The notes below the pieces were generated by a model that saw only the letters and a list, made by a program, of their open reading frames with translations, searched no databases and had not been told where the DNA came from. From the NCBI GenBank assembly GCA_947685225.1, contig CANTUV010000024.1:13162001-13226000 (forward strand): a DNA stretch of 64,000 nt, written 5' to 3'. This DNA is from Garcia nutans. Lineage: Eukaryota > Streptophyta > Magnoliopsida > Malpighiales > Euphorbiaceae. Both the position numbers and the translations under genes were made by a program. Of this stretch, positions 47,713-62,582 are shown in pieces (the first letter of the stretch is position 1; the number at the start of each line of letters is the position of its first letter).

Positions 47713-48105
47713 GTGATGCAGAGGCAGCCAGATGCTTCAACTGTTATAGATGATATTTTTACTTTATTTGGTACTTTAGTTCTTTCATTGATAGACCCTG
47801 GGTTAACTCATTCATACATCAGTGTATCCATCCTGCCTGTGAGTGATTTGCATTCGAAGTCCCTAGGATTTAATATGTTGTTTATCAATCTTTTAGGGCA
47901 CGGTGTTGTAGTTAGCAGGGTGCGCCAAGATAGTCCAGTTGTTGTTCAGGATGAGGAGTTTCTCAGTGACCTGATTGAGATACCTTTGAGGAAGTATGAT
48001 TTGATTCTAGATATGGATTGGTTGTCCAGGCATGGGGCTATGGTAGACTATCAACAGAAATGTGTTACCCTAGAAATGCATGATGGTAGATGTGGTGGTA
48101 TCTAG
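47713..48105 (+). pseudogene. Element A aspartic protease domain
   Basis: The frame runs VIDDIFTLFGT, LSLIDPGLTHSYIS and LILDMDWLSRHGAMVDY. LIDPG(S/L)THS is the Gypsy protease active-site loop with its Asp, and DLILGMDWL is the second landmark (Gly reads Asp here). The frame ends at TAG at 48103 and is continued by pieces in a neighbouring frame to about 48295. Confidence 0.8.
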
Positions 48106-48224
48106 TGAACAGAGATACCTTTCATCCATGTTTATCTCATCAGTATCAGCTAGGAGGATGATTCAGAAGGGATGCAAGGTATATCTTGCTCATGTTGTAG
48201 ATACAAGAGCAGTAGGGTCCCAGG

Positions 48225-49400
48225 TTGACAGTATACCTACAGTTGCCGAGTTTTCAAATATTTTTCCTGATGAGTTGCCAGGGGGTACCTCATGAGAGAG
48301 AGGTGAAGTTTAGTATCGATCTAATGCCTGGTACTACTCCCATCTTCATCACCAAGTATCTATTACCTCATATAGATAATCTCTTTGATCAGCTGAAGGA
48401 AGCATCAGTATTCTATAAGATTGATCTGAGTTCAGGGTACCATTAGTTAAGAGTTAAAGATGTAGATGTACCCAAGATAACTTTTTGCACAAGATATGGG
48501 CATTATGAGTTTCTAGTGATGCCCTTTGGATTAACAAATGCACCAGCAACATTTATAGATTTGATGAACAGGGTGTTTAGATCATACTTAGATCAGTTTA
48601 TAGTAGTTTTTATTGATGATATTTTGGTGTATTCATGTAATGAGAAAGATCATGACAGTCATTTGCGGATTGTACTGCAGACTTCGAGAGAGAAGCAGTT
48701 ATATGCTACGCTGTCTAAGTGTGAGTTATGGCTCGATCAGGTAACTTTTCTCAGTCATTTGGTATCAGTAGAGGGTATTAAAGTTGATCCGAGTAAAGTC
48801 GAGGCTATCTTGAATTAGAGTCCACCAAAGACCGTGACAGATGTTAGAAGTTTTCTGGGATTGGCAGGCTATTATCATCGGTTTGTGAAGAATTTTTCTA
48901 TGATAGCTACACCACTCACCAGACTGCTTCAAAAAGGAGTTAGATTTGTATGGACAGATCGATGTTAGGTAAGTTTTGAGTAGTTGAGGGATATGTTGAC
49001 TCAGGCTCCTATCCTTACCCTGCCTGTGGAAGGTAAACCTTATGTGACGTACAGTGATGCTTCACATAGTGGTTTATGTTGTGTTCTAATACAAGAAGTT
49101 AAAGTAATTGCTTATGCATCTCGACAGTTGAAGCCACACAATTTGAATTACCCGACTCATGATTTGAAATTAGCAGCCATAGTTTTTGCATTGAAGATTT
49201 GGGGGCATTACTTGTACAAGGAGAAATGCTTTATTTATAGAAATCATAAAAGCTTGAAGTATCTAGGTATTCAGAGAGAGATGAATCTTTGGCAGAGGCA
49301 GTGGTTAAAGTTGATTAAAGACTATGACTGTTTGATTGATTATCATCATGGCAAGGCAAATGTTGTAGCGGATGCCTTAAGTCAAAAGTCCATGGCAAGT
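48225..49400 (+). pseudogene. Element A reverse transcriptase and RNase H, deleted and stopped
   Basis: After ELPG a frameshift leads to EVKFSIDLMPGTTPIFITK, which jumps directly to YLLPHIDNLFDQL. Some 60-70 residues with the first RT motifs (VKKKDG and RxCIDYRxLN region) are missing. The palm motifs FGLTNAPATF and FIDDILVYS are kept. RNase H has YSDASHSGL, but its Glu reads Lys (THDLKLAA) and the DHKSL Asp reads Asn (RNHKSL), so it is inactive. Stops at 48444, 48816, 48966 and 48981 are all TAG in one continuous frame. Confidence 0.88.
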
Positions 49401-49490
49401 TTGACTTCCTATTCTCTCTCATTGCTTGTTGAGTTGAGAGCATTGTATGATAGAATTGAGTCTTGTGATGATGCTGCATTGATGGCTTAG

Positions 49491-50940
49491 TTGCAGTTGA
49501 GACCAGTGTTGTTGGAATAGATTAGGGAAGCCCAGTTGGTAGATGAGAAAATCCAGAAGATTGTGATGGTTTACCAAAAGGGGGAGAGTAGAGACTTTCA
49601 TATGAGAGAGGATAGCAGTCTATGGTATAGAGATAGGCTGTGCATTCCTAATGATGTAGGATTGAAGAGGAAAATTTTAGAGGAAGCACATCAGTCATTC
49701 TATGCTATGTACCTTGGTAGTACCAAGATGAATCAAGATTTGAAGTAGTATTACTGGTGGTTAGGTATGAAGAGGGCCATAACAGAATTTGTATCTAGAT
49801 ATCTCACTTGCCAGAGACTGAAGGCTGAACACCAAGTTTTTTTAGGGTTGCTTCAGCCATTATCAGTGCCTGAGTGGAAATGGGAGCGAGTGATAATGGA
49901 TTTTGTGACTGGACTGCCTTTGACCTAGAAGAAGCATGATGCAATCTGGATGATAGTTGATCGAATGATGAAGACATCTCATTTTCTTCTAGTTTGGATG
50001 GATTACTCACTTGAGAGGTTGGTTGAGCTGTATATCAGTGAGATAGTGAGGTTGCATGGAGTCCAACTTTCTTTGGTGTCAGATCGAGATCCCCGTTTTA
50101 CATCGAGATTTTGGAGGAGTTTGCAGGATGCATTGGGTTCTCAATTGCACTTTAGTACTACTTTCCATCTATAGACAGATGGGCAGTCAGAGAGAGTGAT
50201 ACAAGCTCTAAAGGATATATTGAGGAGTTGTATCATTGATTTCACTAGGAGCTGGGATAGGTATTTTCCACTGATTGAGTTCGGCTACAATAATAGTTAT
50301 CAGTCCAGTATTGGGATGGCACCATATGAGACCTTATATGGTAGGAAGTGCATGACACTATTATATTGGGATGAGGTTGGAGAAGGTAAACTGGTTGATC
50401 CCAATTTGATTAAGAAAATGAAAGAGAAAGTGAAGGTGATTCTGGATCATTTGAAAGCAGCTTCAGATAAACAGAAATCCTATATAGATTTGGAGAGGAA
50501 AGACATAAAGTTTAGTATGGGAGATAAGGTGTTCTTGAAGGTGTCACCGTGGAAGAAGATTTTGAGGATTGGTCAGAAAGAGAAGTTGAGCCCTCGCTTT
50601 ATAGGACCATATGGGGTACTGGAGAGAGTTGGTCCAGTGACTTACAGGTTGGCTTTGCCTCCCGAATTAGATTGGATACATAATGTCTTTTCATGTCTCT
50701 ATGCTTCGGAGATACAGATCGGACCCATCTCATATTTTGTTAATGAAGTCTATTGAGGTGAGCCCAGATCCGACTTATGAAGAAGAACCAGTAGTGATTT
50801 TGGCACGAGAGGTGAAAGAGTTGAGAAACAAGAAAGTGTCACTTGTGAAAGTTCTTTGGAGGAATCATGCCACTGAGGAGGCGACATGGGAGAGTGAGCA
50901 GACTATGCGGAACCAATATCCTCAGTTATTCCAGAGTTGA
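49491..50940 (+). pseudogene. Element A integrase with chromodomain-like C terminus
   Basis: The HHCC finger is damaged: the second His and the first Cys both read Tyr (MYLGSTKM, SRYLTCQ). The catalytic core keeps DFVTGLP, SDRDPRFTSRFW and TDGQSERVIQ, giving the D-D-E triad. Downstream come YETLYGRKC, a GPY-like region (PRFIGPYGVLERVG) and, after a one-base T expansion near 50690, YEEEPVVILAREVKELRN...VLWRNHATEEATWESE, a chromodomain-like end. In-frame TAG stops lie at 49518, 49746, 49926 and 50172. Confidence 0.9.
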
Positions 50941-50970
50941 TATCAGGTAATTTTGAGGACGAAATATTTT

Positions 50971-50985
50971 TTAGGGGGAGAAAAT
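50971..50985 (+). promoter_or_regulatory. Polypurine tract of element A
   Basis: TTAGGGGGAGAAAAT precedes TGTAACATCC of the 3' LTR and follows the GAGGACGAAAT phrase usual at the end of plant chromovirus interiors. Confidence 0.9.
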
Positions 50986-53763
50986 TGTAACATCCGTCTT
51001 TTTTTTAAAAATAAATTAAAATAAATTAAATAAAAAATTTAAATAAAAAATTGAAAGATTTTAAGTGAAAAAGTGGAATGTATATGTGAAATATATTTTA
51101 AATATACATAACATATACAAAAGTTAACTCTTAAATAGAAAAGTCAAATGACAAATGGCAAAATGATAATTATACTTTATAAAATTAAAATTAATTAAAT
51201 TAATTAAAATTAAATTATTTTTAAATGAAAGAGGTAAAATATGAATTTTAAATAAATAAATATTAGTTAATTATTAAAATATAATAATAATATATATGTT
51301 GTCATATTTTTAAAGTGGAAGGAAAGAGAAAAATAAATTTGGTCATCTTCTTCCTCTCTTCTTCATCTTTGGCCGAAATTTCATGGCTCCATGGGAGTGA
51401 TTTTTCTTCTTCCAATTACCCATTTTGACAAGAATTTTCAAGAATTAATTAAAGTTTTGGTGGATTTTCAAATTGGTTAGTAAGCTTCTTTTCTTAATTT
51501 TTAATTTTCTATGAAAGTATGAATATGTGGATTTTGAGATTTTCTATTAGCATGATTTAATTGCTTAATTGGATATGTATGAAGTTAGTTATTAATGATT
51601 TTTAAGTTGGATTGAAGAAATGGTTAAGTTTGAGATGAGTTGGTTGAAGAGAGAGAATTTAGGGTTATGAAACATATGAACTTTTGAAATCATGAGTTTT
51701 AATTGCGTAATTTGGTTCCAAATGTGTTGTTTTGATACATAAACAAGGATTTTAAAGTCAAATGATGGATTTGGTTAAGTTCAGATAGAGATTGGGTGAA
51801 GTAGTGTTAAATTTAGGGTTTTGGAAAGAAAATTTTTAAAGAATGGTGAATTGTTTGATTTTAATATTTAAATCATATTATTTCATGATATTAGTGATGT
51901 AAATAAGCTTGGATTAATAATTGGAATAAGTTGGAATGAAGAACCTTCATTAGTGAAGGTTATGTCATTTTAGGGTTTTGTATAAGAATGTGTATTTAAT
52001 TAATGTGAATGATTGAAATATGTTATAATATGTTTAAATAATATAAATAAACTCAAAATACTAATTTAAATGGATTAAAATGGATTTTCAAAGTTAAAGT
52101 AAAGAAAGGCTAAATTTTGGAGTTTTGATTAGAGTGATGTTTAATTAGGGTTTAATGTTAAAAATGCCTTAAAATGTGATATTAAATTATTGTATTTGAT
52201 CGCATTGTGTATAGGCATTAAAGAGAGGTGAATTGTCCAAACCTAGTGTTGAAGGGCAACTTAGAAGTAAAGGTTTGTGGGAGATTTTTAACTTGCATTT
52301 GAGTGCTTAATGAGGTGAGTAACTTTTGATAAATTAGATATGTTGGCATTAAATTGAGTTTAACACATTTTGGATAAAAAATGTGTTAAGCTACTTGATA
52401 CATTAAATATTCATGAATATTGTGCTATGACATGTGAGTTGTTATGTATGCATTATATGCATTATGAAAAGCCATTGTACATGGCTAAATTGAATAAAAT
52501 GTGAATTGTATGAAAATAACCCAAAATATTTGGGTAATGTAATTTTGATATGAAATGTCATACATTGTGATAAAATGATGAAATATGATGAATTAAAGTG
52601 AATTGACATTAATAGGAATGAGAAAAAAATGAGAAAAAGAGGCAATGTACCTAGTTGATTATGAGAAAATGAGAAAAAGTTGATTATGGAAATTATGAAT
52701 TAATTGCGTGTCTAGTATGTTATTCAATATTTAGAGTTTTGTGTTTGGCGACATGTCTATGAGGTTATCCTCATTATTTGCTTTCGGGGCTAGATGCTAT
52801 GCATCACTGATTTATGATTTTCCTTTGGGGTTAGACGCTAGGAGTCACTGATATATGATTTGCCTTTGGAGCTAGACATTTGGTATCGATTTGGACCAAA
52901 ATGTTAACTCTGAGATTTAAATAATGTATTAGTTTGTTTGGGCCCATGCTTGTATATGTGTTTATGTGAATTATAAAACAATAAAAAATTATGTTATAAA
53001 ATGGAATTGAATGCCACATTGTGACATAGCATACAAATACATTATGCATTGACATTGTTTTAAAGTTTTATTATTATCAAAGTTTGTATCGCTAGGCTTT
53101 TAGCTTAGCGTGATTGTAATTCATCGTGTAGGTGACAGGGGTGATCAGGTTGAGCCGGAGAGTTCTTCTAGATAGGGTCGGGTCTAGATTTTGAGGTTGC
53201 ATGTTGAGTTGATTTTGAATACATCAAGATCAGAGTCATTTTTATCATGTATATATTTTATATTATAGTACTTTTGATATTATGTATATTATGTTTTATT
53301 TTCGAAGTATGCATTGTAAATTATAAAGTATATTTTTTATAAATTGTATAATGTGGGTTTTATATGTGTTTTTGATATATATATATATATATGTATATGT
53401 ATAAATATTTTGAGGAAATGTGGAAAAATTGAGAAGTTGAGGTGGAAATGTGTGATTTGTTTTATTGGGAGTGTTTTTATGCAGGTTGTGTAACTGTTGA
53501 AAATTTGGGATGTCCAAATTACAGATAAAACTCTGGCAAATTTTTTTAAGATATTTTCGTATAAAATACTTATTTTGGAGCCTATGATTTATAAAGAATA
53601 TTTTATTTGTTATTTAAATATACAATTTAAAGTATTTGAGATTTTAAATTGAAAATGTAAAAATTTTTAGTAAACCAGGTTGTGACATTTTTATATCATA
53701 TATGTATATTTTACATATACTGGGTGTATATATTATACGTATATAGGGTATAAGGGCGTTACA
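50986..53763 (+). mobile_element. Element A 3' LTR (uninterrupted)
   Basis: TGTAACATCC...GGGCGTTACA, 2778 bp. It is collinear with the three 5' LTR pieces and retains the empty sites of both later insertions. It carries the 41-bp triple repeat at about 52780-52890. CATTA follows at 53764. Confidence 0.93.
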
Positions 53764-55482
<1,719 letters not shown>

Positions 55483-58400
55483 TGTAACACCCTTATACCC
55501 TATATATATACAATACATATTTTCAGCATATGTAAAATACGCATATGCGATATAAAAATGTCACAGACCGATTTAATAAAAAAATTTACATTTCTATTTT
55601 AAGATTTCAAATACTAATATATAAAATAAATAGTATATAAATATTCTTTGCTTGTTATAGGAATCCAAAATAAATATTTTATATGAAAATCTATGGGAAA
55701 AATTCGCCAGAGTTTTGTTTGTAATTTAAACATTTTCAAAATTCAACAAAACACAACCTGTATAAAAATAAACACTCCAAATAAAATTAATTAACCAATT
55801 CACCAATACTTCTTAATTTCTCCATATTTTCTCAAAATACTTATATATAGGTATATATATATATCAACATTATATATAAAATCCCATCTTAAACAAAATT
55901 ATTCAAATCATTCTTTACAATTTATAATATATGCTTCAAAAACATATCATAACATACATAATATAAAAAATGTACATGCTGGCAACTAGCTCTGATCTTG
56001 ATGTACCCAAAACAACTCTTCAAGCTCAATAAATACAAACCTAGACCTGACTAGGTCTAGTAAAACTCTCCGGCTCTCCCAAAACGTCCATGATACCTGC
56101 GTGACGAATTACCATCGCGCTAAGCCGAAGCCTAGTAGTACAAACTTTGATAATAATAAAAATGTAAAGTAAAGCCAATGCACAATGCATATAGAGGTCA
56201 CATCATTTCACTTTATTATATTTTTTAAATATTTCATACTCACAACTCATAACATTATATTACTCAATTGTATCGCAATTCATAATTCACATTAAAGCAA
56301 AGAAAAGCATGGGCCCAAAAAGGATCTAATATGCTATTCAAATTTCAGAGTTACTGCTTTGGTCCATAATGACACCATGTGTCTAGCCCGTAGGCAATAT
56401 ATATATCCATGGATAATGTAACAGCCCCAGTCTCTTGGACCTCAACCCGGCTAGACCCTTAGGCCCCAGTATCTTGGTCCTCAATCCGGCTAGACTGCTA
56501 CGGTTTTTGAGGCTTACGACACAGTCTTTTCACCCCAAAAACATCATATTTATCATTTATCAGCTGAACTCGGTTTACGACCCGGTCTTTTCACCTGCCC
56601 AGCAATTCATAGGCATGGTGCCAAACTCAGAACTCTGAAAATTGAATAACATACTAGGCAGACAATTAATTCATTTATCTCATTATCAAATACTTTCACA
56701 ATTCATTTCTCATTTTATTTCTCATAATCAAACTAGGCTCATTGCCTTATTTTCACAATTTTTTATTTTTCTCATTTTTCACATCTTTCACATCTTTCCA
56801 CTTTTCTCATTTTTTTCTCATTTTTATCAATATCAATTCATTTCATTATTCCACATATCTCATTTTTGCATTCACATCACATTACCCAATTACTTTGGGT
56901 ATTTTCACATAATATGCATATTTCACACTTTACACAATTTAGCCATTATCAATGGCTTTTCACAATGCATTTAACACATATATGACATTACAAATGTCAT
57001 AGCACATTATTCATACTCAATCAATGAACCAAGTAGCTTAACACATTTTTCAACCAAAATGTGTTAAGTCCAAATGTCATGCAAATATAAACATTACACT
57101 CAAAGTTTGTACATACCTCTACTAGCAACCCAAAGCAAGCTTAATACAACCTCCAATCCTATCCTTCCAACTTGCCCTTCACCACTTGGATGAAACAAAT
57201 CAACCTCCCTCAATGCCTATACCAAATGTGATCATACATAATCATTTAATATCATATTCTAAAGTATTCTCAACATCAAACCATAATTAAACATCACTCT
57301 AAACCAAATCCCAAAATTAAGCTTCACTTCACTTTAACTTTGAAAAACCATATCAAGCCATTTAAATTAGTGTTTTAAGTTTATTAATATCATTAAAAAC
57401 ATATTTTAATACATTTAAGTCATTTACATTATAACAATACACTCTTATACACAAAATCTCAAAAATGGCATAACCTTCCCCCATTGAAGGTTTTCCATTC
57501 CAACACAATCCATTACTCATTTCAAGCTTATATTCATCACATTTAACACTAAACAACATGTATAAACAAATAAAATCACACAATTCAACCACTTTGGAAA
57601 ATCACTTTTCCAAAACCCTAAATCTCCACTTCCATTCTCAAACTCCAACCAAACACAACCAAATTCAATATTTGACTTTAAAATAATTGTTTATGTATCA
57701 AAAAAACTCATTTGGATTCAATTTACACAATTAAAAACCATGATTTCAAAACCCCAAAAATTACATAACCCTAAATTCTCTCTCTTCACCAATCTTACCC
57801 AAACTCAACCATTTCTTTAATCCAACCTTAAAATCATTAATAACCAATTAAAAAAACTTCATTCATATCCAATTAAGCAATTAAATCATGCTACTATAGA
57901 ATTCCAAAATTTACATAACACTTTTCCATAGAATTTGAAATTTTGGTAAGAAAGCTAACCAATTGATGAAGAAACTTCTAAAACTCCACTTGAATCCTTA
58001 AAATCTCTTCAATTTTTGGAGTATGGAAGAAGCAAATCCCTCTCTTGAAGCCATGAAATTCGGCCTTGAAGGAAAGAAGAAGAATAAGACTTTATTTTTT
58101 TTATTTCTCTTTCCTTTTACCCTTTAATTTTAAACCATATATATATTGAAATAATTTAATATTTATTTATTTATTTATTTATTTAATAAATTAAAAGTCC
58201 TAAATTTCCTCTTCCATTCAAAAATAATTTATTTTTGAATTATTTTATTAATTTTAAATTTCTAAGATTTAATTACCAAAATACCATTTTACTTTGACTT
58301 TTCTTTTAAAAAGTGTTGATTTTTATATGTTATGTATATTTTACATATATATCACATATATTATCCACTTTTTCATTTAAAACCCCTTCATTTTTCCTTT

Positions 58401-58491
58401 AAAACCATTAATTTAATTTATCCATTTAAATTATAATTTATTTTATCAAATTTTCAAAAATTAGAACCTTTCAAAAATTTAGGATATTACA
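55483..58491 (-). mobile_element. Family B LTR, minus strand, apparently solo
   Basis: On minus TGTAATATCC...GGGTGTTACA, 3009 bp, inside the 3' LTR of element C. Flanks TATAT and CATAT agree at four of five bases, in AT-rich sequence, so the duplication is suggestive only. It is very similar to the LTR at 62583-64000 (long stretches near-identical from AAAATGTCACAGACCGA to GTTTGTAATTTAAAC) and more distantly to 33032-35517. A direct polypurine neighbour is absent, which argues against it being the 3' LTR of its own element. Confidence 0.7.
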
Positions 58492-58697
58492 CATATGCAC
58501 AAGTAATGTGTATATTATATACACATCAAATGTACCTTATATGTGCATTAAATATTAAGTATGTAATGTATTAATCCAACATATACAATTAATATACCAT
58601 ATGTATATGTTATATATACTCTAGATATATATATTGAGTATATACAATTTATATCTCCAAATACTTATTTAATTTCTCCAAAATCACGGATGTTACA
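58492..58697 (-). mobile_element. Element C 3' LTR, proximal piece
   Basis: On minus it starts TGTAACATCCGTGATTTTGG directly after the polypurine tract, as element A's LTR does, and runs 206 bp to the inserted family B LTR. Confidence 0.7.
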
Positions 58698-58712
58698 ATT
58701 TTCTCTCCCTTA
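58698..58712 (-). promoter_or_regulatory. Polypurine tract of element C
   Basis: On minus TAAGGGAGAGAAAAT before TGTAACATCC, preceded by GTGGACGAAATTA. This is the same arrangement as in element A. Confidence 0.8.
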
Positions 58713-61700
58713 AATAATTTCGTCCACGAAATTATCCAGTATAGTAATAAATCATCCAAATCATTATTTTACCAAATTATATAATTTATATTCTCCCCCT
58801 TAGGTTCATTCTTAATTTCCTTTTTACCATTCTCTAACACATCATTATACTGTCTATTTACTCAAACAGGCACAACAGATTATTATATCTTCAATCAAAT
58901 TGTCATTAGACAAAATTAGTTCATCTCCTTAATATATATACACCACACACCTATTGCACTCAAGATATCTGATCACTTCATTATCTTAAAAATATACTCT
59001 CATCACCTTAAATTCAAATGTTAATAACTTTTATCTTAACACAATAATTTTACACATCTTCACTTTGATCCTACTCTTTATACAATTACCACATATTAAT
59101 TTAATATCACCATTATACAACAACAAAATCTTATTTCCTTATTAAAATTCATTCCAATTATACTATAACTAACACTTTTCTCTTATAATTATTTGAAACT
59201 AATATAACTTAGCTCCTTTCATATGCATATACTTATCAAAATGTTGTATTATGCACATTATCATATAGCTTGCATATTCTTAATATAACTATACACATTG
59301 AATTTCAATAAATACTTGTAAACTTATTATATTTCGGATCAATTGATCTAACTATCACAATATGACCATCACAACCTTATTCTATTCTGACCAACATTTT
59401 GTCTATTTTAAATTCATCAATCTGTTTTCAATTCATGACCTAATTCTATTAGGTCAAATTTATTCTCAAATTTTAATTCTCTTCGAATTCATCATTACAA
59501 ATAATATTCACTTTCCCTAGTCTCGTTTACTTTACACATCATTTTCATCAACTTATTCATTTTATACCACTTTCAAACACATTTATTATAACTCTTACTC
59601 ACATTTCATAATTCCTTTCATTTATCATTTTCTCACATTTCTTATAGTTACCCTATTTACACAAATCACTTTTCTTATACATCATTTAAAGCTCATCATA
59701 TTTTTACAATTCTCTTCTGTTTCCACACTTTCTATAATTATAAATAAATTTCTAATATAAAATTATAAGATACAACTATGGAAACCATAAGTCTCGACCA
59801 TGTTTCTTGAAGCATAATTATCAATCTCACCAAAACTATCCAACAGTCATGCCATAATAATGGTCACATCCGTGGCTTATAAATAAATACTGCCCTTCTA
59901 TCATTCTTCTTCAAACATTTCCAATCACAATGTTAAGTTCATATCGCAAAAATCACATATTCATTTTCTAATCTTTTGATACACAAAAAGTTAACAAGTT
60001 TCAGCTCTGTTTTAAAGCAATTTACTCTTGATCACTTGATCATCATTAGCCTAACTCATGTTTTAACAATATTATCATTAACATCTCTTACATATACACA
60101 TTCGTTCATATGCTAATTTACACAATTTCCATTTATTACTCCATTTCTAATCTATCTCTTATAAAAATTTTCATTCATTTCTTTTTTTTTCACTTCCATA
60201 CTTTCTTCATTATACTTTCCTTTTTCCTTACAATCTCTTATTTATACACATATACTTTAGGCCCAAAATACTATACAATCATGAAGTTCAGTTGTTAAAA
60301 TAACAATTTCACTGTCCAGCTCTGTTCAGGTTCATTCTCAATCTCAATTCATCACATGACCTAACTCTATGCAGGTCAAGACCTAATCTCTCTTAGGTCT
60401 ATTAATACATGCAATATTATTCTCAATATCACCAGACACGTATTTATATAAGGTAATAAACACTCAATAATATTTTTTTTTAATCATCCACATACACCTT
60501 CGTAAGTCATAATCACAATGTGACTTACTTTCCACATTTTCTTACATATCATATTTGTGTTCATATAGAAAAAAAATCTCATCACACAAATCATATAATT
60601 ATACTCAATTCATCTTTTACATACAACCTATACAAAGTTAACATTTATCACCTTTCGGAGAATATTATCATTTCTCATTCTTTTGACATTACTTAGGTTA
60701 TTCATCAATTCAACATATATACACACTCTGACCACAATATAATTAATATCTTTCTTATTCAATCGCCCATATCTTAAATAAGTTTCTTATTATATATATA
60801 TATATTTTTCTAACACTTCACATAAATCTTAGCCACATTTCCAATGTGACATCTCTCTCACATTTTTTTTTTTTTTGCATTGATCACACCTTTCATATCC
60901 ATTTTCATCATTTCCAATTCAATTAACTAAAGTAACTCATTTTTACTTGCTTAATCATTTCCCTTTATTTCATAATAAATTTCTATATTATCAACCACAT
61001 TACACCTTAGTTAGTACTTTTATAAGTAACATTACTCATTCAAAATTACTCCCATGCTTATTAAACATTAAACTATCAATATCTAAACAATCCTCATCGA
61101 AATTCCCTTACAACTCTAAATTTTCAATTTACTATTTTACTTAAACTTCATTCTATTAATCTCACTTTCAAGAGCTAACTTTATAAATATTATTTTTATA
61201 TTAATATAACATCAAAACACATCACTTTCACAATTATGGAAACCCATTTCAAAAATTCAAATTTCATATAATGCAACCAACAACATGAACCTCACCAAAT
61301 CTCACCCATATCACATTCTCAATCTTAAGATCATAACATTTACTTTTAAACAACACTAATTCATTTCCTTACACTAATTAACATCATTCATTTAGATACT
61401 TTAATTTTACACACTCAGCCCTAAATTATGCATCATTGTTCCATAATAAATAATTCGCTATCATATATGATTTCACTCTTTGATTTTAATTATGAACTCT
61501 TTGTTGAAAATTTATTAAAAACTCCATATTCCTTCTATACTTATACCAATATGCATATAAATTTTTATAATTTTCTTCATTCATTTGTCTCATAAAATTA
61601 ATTTATTACTTACTTACACAAAACTGCATGACTTCCTCAGTTTCATGTCAATCTCACTTTTAATTTTTATATTCCTTACCAATTCTTTATAAAAGCTTGT

Positions 61701-62562
61701 AAACTTTTATCCATGTGCACTTGACACATATATGGACTTATATTTAAAGTTTTAGATTTTTTCAAGTTGATTTAATATATTTAAAAATTAAATCTTCCAA
61801 AATCAGAGAATCTGTCTCTTTAATAATTTCTCTGGCAGCACCCGGTTGTCCATTTTTTTTAGGTATCAAACCTTAATAAAAATTCATGAAATTTTAACCA
61901 TATGTTATAGGAATACATATGATATTTTTTGTAAAATTTTAGATTTTTCTAGGTTGGTTTACCATAGTTTCTAGATTTATTTTGTTTTTCAATTTCTATA
62001 GATTCTGAGTTGCTGAAATTTCTCCAACAATCCGTGTTCTTCTATTTTTCTTAATTAGAGATCCATCTTTAAAATTTATAAAATTTTATACATTTGGATT
62101 CTAACATATAGAAAAACTTTCTATTAAATGTTTAAACTCATCCAACATTTCTAGATTTGTCCAACAATTCAGAAAATATCACTTTGCAGTACATCTATAA
62201 AATTTTCTGTAACTATCATGCTCATTTCTCAAAACTTTTATTTTTATATCTTAAATTATTTCCTAGATTGTTTTTCTAATTTTACTTATTCATCAATTGA
62301 ATCAGCTATGAATTTTAAATTTCAAATAAAAGTTTCAAAAATTCTTAATCCATAATCTCTAGAATGACGTTTTCACTGCGCCACTCTGATCTATGCAACT
62401 CAGACACAATCTCAACTCATATCCATTATATCAAATGAATATTGCCATATCAGGGATCAGATAAATTGCCAGTGCCAAAGCATACATTACAATTGAAAAT
62501 TTATTTTTTTATTCCAATTTTCTCTCTCTATCATCCCACCTAGGTCGAGAATCTCAAACCTA

Positions 62563-62575
62563 GGCTCTGATACCA
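62563..62575 (-). promoter_or_regulatory. Primer binding site (tRNA-iMet), minus strand
   Basis: GGCTCTGATACCA on plus is the reverse complement of TGGTATCAGAGCC. It lies seven bases from the LTR boundary, the spacing seen in element A. Confidence 0.9.
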
Positions 62576-62582
62576 AAATAAA

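Larger units (their letters stand above)
31767..53763 (+). mobile_element. Element A: Tekay-type Gypsy chromovirus with two nested insertions
   Basis: Ends TGTAACATCC...GTTACA are flanked by a perfect CATTA duplication (31762-31766 and 53764-53768). The 5' LTR is in pieces 31767-33031, 35518-36806 and 46047-46329, and the 3' LTR is 50986-53763. Between them lie a tRNA-iMet primer site, gag, protease, reverse transcriptase, RNase H, integrase, a chromodomain-like end and a polypurine tract. This order, with integrase after RNase H and a C-terminal chromodomain, defines chromoviruses. The long LTRs and the REVKELRNK text suggest the Tekay/Del clade. It is dead: many TAG stops, an RT deletion and lost catalytic residues. 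The 22 kb span shrinks to about 10.2 kb once the inserts are removed. Confidence 0.93.
58698..62582 (-). mobile_element. Non-coding interior of element C
   Basis: About 3.9 kb between the polypurine tract and the primer site contain no gag-pol motif and no frame above 65 codons with content. Near 61800-62240 two diverged units of about 210 bp share AATTTCTC(TGG/CAA)CA..., AAAATT(C/T)ATGAAATTTTA-like and TAGATTT phrases. Bases 60250-61050 resemble LTR piece 53764-54130 (TAGGCCCAA, CACATGACCTA and TATCAACCACATTAC phrases), so part of the interior may derive from LTR sequence. A structured but empty interior is the definition of a LARD. Confidence 0.6.
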
